DNA from: Chloroflexota bacterium
Lineage (GTDB): Bacteria > Chloroflexota > Anaerolineae > Aggregatilineales > Phototrophicaceae
Assembly: GCA_020161935.1 (NCBI GenBank)
Contig: JAIUNI010000001.1
Span: 1 to 64,000, forward strand
Length of the DNA stretch: 64,000 nt
Direction of reading: 5' to 3'
Part shown: piece after piece, positions 33,677 to 41,037 of the stretch
How positions within the stretch are numbered: the first letter of the stretch is position 1
Layout: every line of letters begins with the position of its first letter
Program-made: the position numbers and the translations under genes
The notes under the pieces: generated by a model
The model's database searches: none
Seen by the model: the letters and a program-made list of their open reading frames with translations, nothing else
What the model was told of the DNA's origin: nothing

Positions 33677-35287
33677 ATGGATTTTCTCGATACCAACATT
33701 AACCCCCGTGATGAACGGTACAAGGCAAACGCTGCCCACAACCGCGCCTTGATAGCTGAACTGCGCGACCGGATGGCGCAGGTACGGCAGGGCGGCGGGG
33801 AACAATATCAACAGCGCCAGCGGGAACAGGGCAAGTTATTCGTGCGCGACCGGATTGATAAACTGCTGGATGCGGGTTCACCGTTCCTCGAACTTGCGCC
33901 GTTGGCCGCGTGGGAACTCTATGACGGCGACGCACCGAGCGCGGGCATCGTGACGGGCATCGGGCGGGTGAGCGGGGTCGAGTGCTTGATTGTGGCGAAC
34001 GACGCGACAGTCAAGGGCGGTACGTATTACCCGCTCACGGTCAAAAAGCATCTACGGGCGCAGCAGGTGGCGCTCGAAAATAACCTGCCGTGTATTTATC
34101 TGGTGGACAGCGGTGGGGCATTCTTACCGATGCAGGACGAGGTATTCCCGGACGCGGATGACTTCGGGCGTATTTTCTACAACCAAGCGGTGATGAGCGC
34201 GGCGAAAATCCCCCAGATCGCGTGTGTGATGGGAAGCTGTACGGCGGGTGGAGCGTATGTACCGGCGATGTCCGACGAGACGGTGATTGTGAAAGGCACG
34301 GGAACCATATTCCTCGGTGGGCCGCCACTGGTGAAGGCGGCTACGGGCGAGGACGTGACGGCGGAAGAACTCGGCGGGGCGTTCGTGCATACCCACCAAT
34401 CGGGGGTGGCTGACCACTTCGCGGAGGACGACGACCACGCGCTGGAATTGGTGCGGGACATCGTGGCGACCCTCAACCGGCGTAAAAAGGTCGAGCTGGA
34501 TATTACCCAGCCGGAAGCGCCCCTGTATGACCCGCAGGAACTCTACGGCATTTTACCGACCAGCTTCCGCGAGAGCTATGATGTGCGGGAGGTGATCGCG
34601 CGGATGGTGGACGGGAGCAAGCTGCGCGAGTTCAAGGCGAATTATGGGACGACGCTGGTGACAGGCTTCGCGCGTATCGAAGGGTATCCGGTTGGGATTA
34701 TCGCGAACAACGGCGTGTTGTTCAGTGAGAGTGCATTGAAGGGTGCACACTTCATTGAGCTGTGTTCTGCCCGAAATATCCCCTTATTGTTCCTCCAAAA
34801 CATCACCGGCTTTATGGTGGGGAAAGAGTACGAGCAGAAGGGCATCGCGAAAGACGGCGCGAAGATGGTTCACGCGGTTGCTAACGCGCGTGTTCCCAAG
34901 CTGACGGTCATCATCGGCGGGAGCTTCGGGGCGGGGAACTACGGCATGTGTGGGCGGGCATATGCACCGCGCTTCCTGTGGATGTGGCCGAACGCACGGA
35001 TTAGCGTGATGGGCGGGGAACAGGCGGCGAACGTCCTGCTGACCGTGAAACGCGACCAACTGAAACGGCAGGGCAAGCCGGATATGACGGACGACGAACA
35101 AGCCGCGTTCAAGCAGCCGATTCTCGAACGTTACGAAACCGAAGGCAGCCCGTACTACTCAACCGCGCGGTTGTGGGACGACGGCATCCTTGACCCGGCA
35201 GAGACGCGGCGGGTGCTGGGGTTAGCCCTGAGCGCGTGCCTGAACCAGCCGAGCGAAGTAACACAGTTCGGTGTGTTCAGGATGTAG
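33677..35287 (+). CDS. acyl-CoA carboxylase carboxyltransferase beta subunit (MCC/PCC type)
   Basis: A 536-aa biotin-dependent carboxyltransferase. [63 protein letters not shown] and [15 protein letters not shown] match methylcrotonyl-CoA carboxylase beta closely; propionyl-CoA is the other option. It moves CO2 from biotin to the acyl-CoA. The C-terminal half contains [15 protein letters not shown] and [15 protein letters not shown], both family-typical. The alpha/biotin carboxylase partner is not adjacent. The palindrome at 35324 follows. Confidence 0.93.
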   Translation: MDFLDTNINPRDERYKANAAHNRALIAELRDRMAQVRQGGGEQYQQRQREQGKLFVRDRIDKLLDAGSPFLELAPLAAWELYDGDAPSAGIVTGIGRVSGVECLIVANDATVKGGTYYPLTVKKHLRAQQVALENNLPCIYLVDSGGAFLPMQDEVFPDADDFGRIFYNQAVMSAAKIPQIACVMGSCTAGGAYVPAMSDETVIVKGTGTIFLGGPPLVKAATGEDVTAEELGGAFVHTHQSGVADHFAEDDDHALELVRDIVATLNRRKKVELDITQPEAPLYDPQELYGILPTSFRESYDVREVIARMVDGSKLREFKANYGTTLVTGFARIEGYPVGIIANNGVLFSESALKGAHFIELCSARNIPLLFLQNITGFMVGKEYEQKGIAKDGAKMVHAVANARVPKLTVIIGGSFGAGNYGMCGRAYAPRFLWMWPNARISVMGGEQAANVLLTVKRDQLKRQGKPDMTDDEQAAFKQPILERYETEGSPYYSTARLWDDGILDPAETRRVLGLALSACLNQPSEVTQFGVFRM

Positions 35288-35323
35288 ATAAAAGTTAAAA
35301 GTTGAAAGATAGAAGTTAAAAGT

Positions 35324-35346
35324 GGGGTTTGCCAGCGACAAACCCC
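35324..35346. repeat. palindrome between convergent genes
   Basis: GGGGTTTG (35324-35331) pairs with CAAACCCC (35339-35346). The stem is identical to the one at 126-148 apart from the loop. A short degenerate TTAAAAGT repeat lies just before it (35290-35320). Confidence 0.65.
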
Positions 35347-35357
35347 ATACAACAAAA

Positions 35358-36389
35358 TTACCCCACGACTTGAGCGATGACAGGCTGCACGTCAAAGAGT
35401 TCCGCCATGAGTTCATAGCTGTGCTTACGGGCTTCGTGATCGTGAACCATCGACAAGATCATGAGTTCGTCGGCCTGCGTCTTCTCGATGAGGGGCAGCA
35501 GTCGTTCGGAGATAGTTGACGGACTACCCACGAAATGCCGTTCGCGGATCGCGCCCATCTGGTTCAACTCGTAGGGTGAAAGGGCGTAGGCTTTGACTTC
35601 CGCAGGGCTGGCAAGCGGGCCAGAACGTCCACTTTGGATACGCAGGAAGGCATACTGCACCGAGAGGGCGAGGTCGTTGGCTTCCTCGTCGGTATCGGCA
35701 GCGATGATGGACACGGCAAGGATGGCGTGCGGTTTGGGGAAGGCAGCCGAGGGTTCAAAGTGATCGCGATAAACCTTCATGGCCGGAATGGCTGCCGATG
35801 CGTTGATGTGGTGGGCGAAGGCGAAGCCCATGCCGAGTTCGGCGGACATTTGTGAACTATAACCGCTGGAACCGAGCAGCCAAATAGGCGGCAGCGGGAC
35901 ATCGTTCGGGTAAGCTGTGACCGCGCGGAAAGGGTGTTCAGCCGGAAACGCGCCATTGGCGAAGGCCAGCAGTTCGGCCAATTCCTGTGGGAAGTTATCC
36001 GCGTTCAGGTTTTCCTGCGTGCGGCGTAGGGCGAGGGCGGTCATCATATCCGTACCGGGGGCGCGACCGATGCCGAGGTCAATACGGGACGGGTAAAGGG
36101 CTTCCAACATACGGAAGGATTCGGCGACTTTTAAGGGCGCGTGGTTGGGGAGCATAACCCCACCGGAACCGACGCGAATGTGGCTGGTTTCGTGGGCGAT
36201 CCGGGCGATCATGATTTCCGGCGTGGTGCTGGCGATACCGCCGGAGTTGTGATGTTCGGCGAACCAGTGGCGAGTAAAACCGCGCCCGTCAGCAAAGCGG
36301 GCGAGATCAACCGAGTTGCGGAGGGCTTGTGCACTGGTTGAGCCGGAAGGAACGGGCGTAACATCCAAAATGGAGATGGGGAGTGGCAT
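35358..36389 (-). CDS. LLM-class flavin-dependent oxidoreductase
   Basis: A 343-aa luciferase-like TIM barrel using reduced FMN. It has DLARFADGRGFTRHWFAEHHN, GSGGVMLPNHAPLKVAESFRMLEALYPSRIDLGIGRAPGTD and the flavin-proximal motif HHINASAAIPAM. This is the bacterial-luciferase-family (YhbW-like) group. The substrate is unknown. The start at 36389 has GAGGA 8 bases before it; the extension to 36488 is spurious. Confidence 0.9.
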   Translation of the reverse strand: MPLPISILDVTPVPSGSTSAQALRNSVDLARFADGRGFTRHWFAEHHNSGGIASTTPEIMIARIAHETSHIRVGSGGVMLPNHAPLKVAESFRMLEALYPSRIDLGIGRAPGTDMMTALALRRTQENLNADNFPQELAELLAFANGAFPAEHPFRAVTAYPNDVPLPPIWLLGSSGYSSQMSAELGMGFAFAHHINASAAIPAMKVYRDHFEPSAAFPKPHAILAVSIIAADTDEEANDLALSVQYAFLRIQSGRSGPLASPAEVKAYALSPYELNQMGAIRERHFVGSPSTISERLLPLIEKTQADELMILSMVHDHEARKHSYELMAELFDVQPVIAQVVG

Positions 36390-36604
36390 AAATGAATTCC
36401 TCGTTGGGTGGACGATCTTTTTATTACTGACGAATTTGAGCAAGTTTCTATTACGCCGAACCTTCCGATCTGTAATAGCGGATGTCAAGTAATAATGAAG
36501 AGTTGTTAATTTCGTAAATTTTTCACAAAAATCAATGCTTAAGTCGGAAAGGCTGGCTATACTAAGACTAATGCCGTTTATTTTAAGCGATGTCGGAGAA
36601 GATT

Positions 36605-36994
36605 ATGCAGCCAAACATCCTGATTGTTGATGACACCATCGAGTTCGGACAACTGGTACAGGCTTCATTAAAACGCTCCGGTTTAGAGGCGGATTATGTG
36701 AGTGACGGTTATAAGGCACTGGATTACCTGAGCCAACAGATGCCGGATGTGATGCTGCTGGACATCGGGATGCCGGGGATGAACGGTTGGGCGGTGCTGG
36801 ATGAGATCAAGATGCGCTACCCACAGGCGACCTTCCCTGTGATTGTGCTGACAGCGTTCAACGATCCGGCGAACAAGCTGGTCGGGAAATTCCAACAGCA
36901 GGTGTTCCGCTACTGCACGAAGCCGACCGACTTACGGACGCTGGCGAACACGGTTTTGGAAGCGGCTCAACAGCAGCTCGTCCCGGTTCACTAG
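36605..36994 (+). CDS. receiver-only response regulator
   Basis: A 129-aa CheY-like protein with Asp9/Asp10, phosphoacceptor Asp53 (MLLDIGMPGMNGW), Thr and Lys in VLTAF and CTKPT. There is no output domain, so it probably acts by protein contact or as a phosphorelay intermediate. It is strongly similar to the protein at 39096-39497 (LLDIGMP...TAFxDPANKL.GK motifs in both). The start at 36605 has GGAG 7 bases upstream. A clear terminator follows. Confidence 0.9.
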   Translation: MQPNILIVDDTIEFGQLVQASLKRSGLEADYVSDGYKALDYLSQQMPDVMLLDIGMPGMNGWAVLDEIKMRYPQATFPVIVLTAFNDPANKLVGKFQQQVFRYCTKPTDLRTLANTVLEAAQQQLVPVH

Positions 36995-37023
36995 TTTCAA
37001 TATGCCTCCGATATGCTCTTTCT

Positions 37024-37054
37024 AAAGGCGACCTGATGGGTCGTCTTTTTGTTT
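37024..37054 (+). terminator. terminator of the receiver gene
   Basis: AAAGGCGACC (37024-37033) pairs with GGTCGTCTTT (37039-37048), followed by TTGTTT, 30 bases past the stop at 36994. Confidence 0.8.
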
Positions 37055-37080
37055 GTAGTCATCAGCTATCAGTCTCCAGT

Positions 37081-37310
37081 CGTCAGTCAACAGATCAATA
37101 CAAATCGCCAAGCTGCCAAGAGAAATCAGAGAGCGCAAAGGTTGTGGCGGCGGCGGCGGAGCGCCAATTCAGTCTTCAGCTATCAGTCGTCAGTCAACAG
37201 ATCAATACAAATCGCCAAGCTGCCAAGAGAAATCAGAGAGCGCAAAGGTTGTGGCGGCGGCGGCGGCGGAGCGCCAATTCAGTCTTCAGCTATCAGTCGC
37301 CAGTCAACAG
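37081..37310 (+). repeat. tandem repeat, period 107-110 bp
   Basis: The CGTCAGTCAACAG motif recurs at 37081, 37188 and (as CGCCAGTCAACAG) 37298, with about two near-identical units between. The second unit is 3 bases longer because of an extra CGG in the GGCGGCGGCGG run. Neither unit length is a multiple of 3, so it is not a protein repeat. Confidence 0.85.
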
Positions 37311-37486
37311 ATAAAGACAAAAGGCGATTCACCACAGAGACACAGAGTTTTTTTATGACGGATTTGACGGCGAAGTCGTCGATGGCGGCGACGACAACTG
37401 CTCGTTGAAACGCCATAAACGTTTGAAAAGTTGAAAATATTGCAGTTGTTGCTGTTGATGCTGTTGATGCTGTTGTTACAACATGA

Positions 37487-37630
37487 TTTTTGACGGCAGA
37501 TGTACGGGAGCGAAATGCTAAAACTGCAAATTCTGCGAATTCCGCAAATGCGACGATGGGCTTTAATGGCGGATGCACGGGAGCGCGATACCAAAACTGC
37601 GGAAAATTCTTCAAATTCGTCAATTTCGGA
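37487..37630 (+). repeat. two tandem GCGGATGCACGGGAG-type elements
   Basis: Copy 1 contains GGCAGATGTACGGGAGCGAA, then AACTGCAAATTCTGCGAATTC. Copy 2 contains GGCGGATGCACGGGAGCG, then AACTGCGGAAAATTCTTC. They lie 72 bases apart, and related copies occur at 63466, 63545 and 54040. The family has a GC-rich head and a tail with AAATTxxxC repeats. Confidence 0.65.
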
Positions 37631-37888
37631 AGTCGTTTATGTCGGAAATGTCGTCAGAGTCGTCAGTGTCGTCAGTGTCGGAACTGTCAGTTGACAAAAT
37701 TGCTAAAAGTCACCAGCTATCAGTCGCCAGTCATCAGCTTAAGGCGGATGCGAGTCGTCAGGTATCAGTCGCCAGTTGATAGTTATCAGTTAACAGTTTT
37801 CAGTTGACAGTTAAAGGCAAATACAAGTCGTCAGCTATCAGTCGCCAGTCGTCAGCTTAAGAAGCTGTTTGAAAAGTTATTTTTAGAC

Positions 37889-37908
37889 GGACGCGCTGTT
37901 TCGCGTCC
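37889..37908. repeat. short palindrome, GGACGCG/CGCGTCC
   Basis: GGACGCG and CGCGTCC are separated by 6 bases and followed by CTACGC. Same GGAC...GTCC(CTAC) style as the one at 38041-38060. Confidence 0.55.
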
Positions 37909-38040
37909 CTACGCAAAGCGAGAACGCTGTAGAGACAGCAGACAGGTTGGCCGGTAGTCTAAGAACTTTCAAGTGGCTTCTAAGGCGGATGCGAGTCGCC
38001 AAGCGGATATGGTTGTTAAGATGCGTGTGGGTGGGAGCGC

Positions 38041-38060
38041 GGACGAGATGTATCTCGTCC
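38041..38060. repeat. short palindrome, GGACGAGAT/ATCTCGTCC
   Basis: A perfect 9-bp inverted repeat separated by 2 bases and followed by CTACACC. The style matches the palindrome at 37889. Confidence 0.6.
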
Positions 38061-38322
38061 CTACACCCAGCCTCATGAACAGGATAGCAGAAATTGGGGG
38101 CGAAAGGGTGAACATTTGTCAGAACATTTGGTCACTTTTAAGGAGTGTTGGCGTTAACCATTTTGAGAGAGAAGGATTGTTAAGAAGGTTGGGAAATGGT
38201 TGGCATTCGGTAGACAAGGTTTGTAAAAACAAACCAAGTGCATGTTGCGTAGACGGATTATGCGGCGTTTAATCATAATCGTGTAGAATGTTCTAACCTT
38301 ATATTGTAGGCGAGATGTGATT

Positions 38323-38649
38323 ATGACCGCTAAGAACAGTGAAGAACAATCCGGTACGCTGCCAATATCTGTCGATTCGATACGCCGTTATATTGATTTC
38401 AAATTTTATGGCGACCGCCCTCATATTCGAGGACGCAGGCTGCTGGTTTCGATGGTTGCAGCGAATGAGCAAGCCGAGCAGTTTCGGATCGAAGAATTGG
38501 CAGCCGACTTTAGTTTGACGGTTGAAGAAGTCCTCGCTGCGATTCTGTATTACCGCGAACATTTGGATGAAATCACTCGTCAAGATGTGGAAGAACAACG
38601 ATTATTTGATGCGATGTATAAGCAGCATGGCGAAAAGAAACCGAAATAA
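38323..38649 (+). CDS. DUF433 antitoxin-like protein
   Basis: A 108-aa paralog of the protein at 7446-7730: IRRYIDFKFYGDRPHIRGRRLL and FSLTVEEVLAAILYYREHLDEITRQDVEEQRLFD align residue for residue. It likely binds its own promoter and neutralises the PIN-like protein encoded next, whose ATG overlaps its TAA stop (TAATG). This is the standard DUF433/DUF5615 toxin-antitoxin arrangement. Confidence 0.9.
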   Translation: MTAKNSEEQSGTLPISVDSIRRYIDFKFYGDRPHIRGRRLLVSMVAANEQAEQFRIEELAADFSLTVEEVLAAILYYREHLDEITRQDVEEQRLFDAMYKQHGEKKPK

Positions 38650-38915
38650 TGACCGGATTTTATTTCGATGAGCATATGCGGCACAAAGTAGCGGAGGGAT
38701 TGAGGGCGGTTGGTCATGAAGTCGTCATGGCTGTCGGCGCTGAGATGATCGAGAAAGATGACGACACCGAACATTTACCTTTTGCAACCGAGCATCACCT
38801 GATTATGGTCACATTTGATCGTCCGTTCGCGGGGAGGACGATGGCGCGTACTGATCACGGTGGGTTAATTTGTTTATCTGAACATTTCCGCAATGACATC
38901 GGGGGGTCAAATTAG
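38649..38915 (+). CDS. DUF5615 PIN-like toxin candidate
   Basis: An 88-aa PIN-like domain protein starting GFYFDEHMRHKVAEGLRAVGHEVV, with acidic positions (Asp8, Glu9, DDDTEHLPFATEHHLIMVTFD) that form the metal-binding cluster of the family. PIN-like proteins cleave RNA. It is shorter than classical VapC and overlaps the DUF433 gene, so translation is coupled. The ending FRNDIGGSN is short, and a C-terminal helix may be missing relative to longer members. Confidence 0.85.
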   Translation: MTGFYFDEHMRHKVAEGLRAVGHEVVMAVGAEMIEKDDDTEHLPFATEHHLIMVTFDRPFAGRTMARTDHGGLICLSEHFRNDIGGSN

Positions 38916-39095
38916 CATTTTGCTACAATTCGCGGATGATTATTCGGTGGAAGATACCGCGGGCAAGGTCTTTTGGCTAAAATAAGATATGTTATGAATT
39001 TTTCCCGAATCGCGTAAACAATAGAGCTAAAATGCCTGTTCTCAGCGTATACTCATATCATTAGAGTGTTGAATGTTGCCGAATTAGGATGCCCT

Positions 39096-39497
39096 ATGAG
39101 CCTCGAATCACCACTGGTTATGATTGTCGAAGACACGATGGACGCGGCACAATTGATGCAAATTTCGCTGCGCCGCGCCGGTATCCAAGACATTCTCCAT
39201 GCGGAAAATGGGCGTGCTGCCCTCGATTATCTCGAAATGTATACGCCGGATGTGCTGATTCTGGACATTGGGATGCCCGACATGACCGGTTGGACGGTGT
39301 TGGAGTTCATCAAGCAGAAGCACGGCGACACCAGCTTCCCCGTGATTATGCTGACGGCGTTCGATGACCCCGCGAACAAGCTGATCGGCAAGCTGCAATC
39401 GCGCGTATACCGCTACCTGACCAAGCCGTTCATCCCGGATGTGCTGATCCAGACGGTGAAAGACGCGATTACGGTGAGCCAAACGCGCACGGCGTAG
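39096..39497 (+). CDS. receiver-only response regulator, paralog
   Basis: A 133-aa CheY-like protein, full phosphoacceptor set: Glu12 and Asp13, Asp57 (LILDIGMPDMTGW), Thr in MLTAF and Lys in TKPF. It is a close paralog of the protein at 36605-36994. It lacks an output domain. AGGA lies 6 bases before the ATG at 39096; an upstream ATG at 39066 would add 10 residues. A shared terminator sits between it and the convergent WD40 gene. Confidence 0.9.
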   Translation: MSLESPLVMIVEDTMDAAQLMQISLRRAGIQDILHAENGRAALDYLEMYTPDVLILDIGMPDMTGWTVLEFIKQKHGDTSFPVIMLTAFDDPANKLIGKLQSRVYRYLTKPFIPDVLIQTVKDAITVSQTRTA

Positions 39498-39501
39498 ATC
39501 T

Positions 39502-39540
39502 AACCCCAGCCCTTCCCCCGTAGTAACAGGGGAAGGGAGC
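39502..39540 (+). repeat. dispersed ACCCCAGCCCT element
   Basis: Second copy of the element at 22229-22270: ACCCCAGCCCTTCCCCCG, spacer, GGGGAAGGGAGC. It directly follows the receiver gene. Confidence 0.55.
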
Positions 39541-39587
39541 CTAAGCAAACAACACTTTGCAGCGCAGAGAAATACAGAGATAAAAAG

Positions 39588-39611
39588 AAAGACGCTCCGA
39601 GAAGCGTCTTT
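39588..39611. terminator. bidirectional terminator
   Basis: AAAGACGCT (39588-39596) pairs with AGCGTCTTT (39603-39611), with A-run before and T-run after. It serves both the receiver gene and the WD40 gene, which converge here. Confidence 0.85.
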
Positions 39612-39619
39612 TTGTTGGA

Positions 39620-40885
39620 TTATGGAGCAGGTGTGGCGGTTGCCTCGTCAGATGGCGGCGCGGGAATGCCCCACAACTGCACAGGGCCAGTGGCATCTAC
39701 GAGCAGCAGGACGAAACCGTCCGGTGACCAATCGGTGTAAAGGATTTGGCGCGTGCCGATGTTGAGGGCGGCATAGGTGAGGGCATCCTCGCGCAGTTTG
39801 GTGACATCCCACAGGATGACATCACCGCCGAGGACAGAAGTTGCCAGCAGTGTGCCGTCCCCGGAGAAGGCGACCGCGTTTGCTTCGCCACCCGCGCCGG
39901 GGAGCGTGTTGACGAGTTTGCCGGTTTGCGTGTCCCAAACGGTGAGGCTTTGAATACTGCCGCCGTTGACGATGTACTGTCCATCCGGCGAGTAGACCAA
40001 CACGTCGGTCGGGGCGCGGGGGCCGGTGGTGAGGGTGTTGATGAGCGTGGCGTTCTGCGGACTCCAGATGCTGATCTGCCTATTTTCACCCACCGCCAGT
40101 TGGGTGTTATCCGGCGCGAAAACGACTTTGGAAGCGGTCGCTTTGATTTCGGCGATGGGCTGGCGGCTGCGCCAATCCCAGACCTTGACGGTATTGTCGG
40201 CGCTGACACTGGCGAGCCGCTGGTGGTCGCTGGAGAAGGCGAGGTCGGTAATGGGCAGCGTGTGGGCGTTGATGGTCACCAGCGATTGGCGGTTGGCGAC
40301 ATCCCAGACTTTGATGCTGCCATCCGAACCCGCTAACGCGAGTAAGCCGTTGTCGCTGTCATAATCAGCAGAGCCGTTGAAGGCGGGCTGCCCGTTAAGC
40401 GCTTGGGTCGAGACACCGGATTCGGCATCATAAATGCGGATTTGTCCGGTTCCATCGACGGTGTAGATTTCGTCCTTATCCGCGCCGTAGTAGACTTGGA
40501 GGGCATTCAGACGGTCGGTGTTAAAGAGCAACTGCCCGCTTATGAGATTCCAGCCGACAATTTGCAGGTTATTGAGGCCCACCAGCCGCGCACCATCGGG
40601 CGAGAAGGCGTAGGCGAATAGGGTGCTGGGCGAACCCTGCGCGTCCAGCCGTCCGATATACGAGAGGCGCGGCGCATTTTCGAGGGTGATGGTTTCGCCA
40701 GCATTCACCCACGCGGGCGGTGGCAGGGTGGGGACATCCCGCTGCTGGGGCATGAATGTACCGATGGGCGCTAGTGTAGGAGTCGGTGGCACAGTCGGCG
40801 TTTGCGGGGTGCAAGCGGCTGCGGCCACGACCAGCAGCATGACCAGCGCGTATGAACGGAAAATGTTGTGATGTAGAACCCTCAC
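39620..40885 (-). CDS. WD40-repeat lipoprotein
   Basis: A 421-aa lipoprotein-like propeller. The leader is FRSYALVMLLVVAAAACTPQTP with a plausible lipobox Cys. Then come seven-blade-like WD40 repeats with the classic GSIKVWDVANRQSLVTINAHT and TVKVWDWRSRQ patterns. A GTG at 40885 is taken as start because the frame upstream runs through an intergenic ACCCCxCACC-type repeat. The protein probably sits on the outer face of the membrane, scaffolding other proteins. No enzyme motif. Confidence 0.82.
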   Translation of the reverse strand: MRVLHHNIFRSYALVMLLVVAAAACTPQTPTVPPTPTLAPIGTFMPQQRDVPTLPPPAWVNAGETITLENAPRLSYIGRLDAQGSPSTLFAYAFSPDGARLVGLNNLQIVGWNLISGQLLFNTDRLNALQVYYGADKDEIYTVDGTGQIRIYDAESGVSTQALNGQPAFNGSADYDSDNGLLALAGSDGSIKVWDVANRQSLVTINAHTLPITDLAFSSDHQRLASVSADNTVKVWDWRSRQPIAEIKATASKVVFAPDNTQLAVGENRQISIWSPQNATLINTLTTGPRAPTDVLVYSPDGQYIVNGGSIQSLTVWDTQTGKLVNTLPGAGGEANAVAFSGDGTLLATSVLGGDVILWDVTKLREDALTYAALNIGTRQILYTDWSPDGFVLLLVDATGPVQLWGIPAPPSDEATATPAP

Positions 40886-41037
40886 CCCTACCCCCACGTC
40901 GGCTACCTTCGCAAGCTCAGTCCAGCGCCAGCCCTCATGGCGAGGGGAACCAAGCAAAATCACTTGTTTACAGGCACAATCGCTCTTCATCATGTGCTTT
41001 CTAGGAACCTCTTAGAGAGTGGGGTGAAAAAAGGCAA

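Larger units (their letters stand above)
36995..38322. repeat. 1.3 kb intergenic repeat locus
   Basis: No credible gene. It holds a tandem repeat of about 107-110 bp (37081-37310), many degenerate cagtcgtcagctatcag units (37060-37090, 37712-37860), two copies of the GCGGATGCACGGGAG-type element (37487-37556, 37560-37630), palindromes at 37889-37908 and 38041-38060, and (gttgatgct)n near 37445. Codon structure is absent and the ORFs here are low-complexity. Confidence 0.85.

Noticed and set aside
37049..37408. 119-aa frame over the 107-110 bp tandem repeat
   Set aside because: The repeat lengths are not multiples of 3 and the frame changes meaning in each unit.
37060..37860. CRISPR array
   Set aside because: Repeats are degenerate and irregular, without constant-length spacers, and no cas gene is near.
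37973..38272. 99-aa frame in the repeat locus
   Set aside because: It crosses a palindrome (38041) and repeat units, has no RBS or motif, and lies in DNA that is clearly repetitive.
40886..40993. WD40 lipoprotein start at 40993
   Set aside because: The added residues come from an intergenic CCCCACCC-type repeat and would put a non-signal tail before the lipobox.
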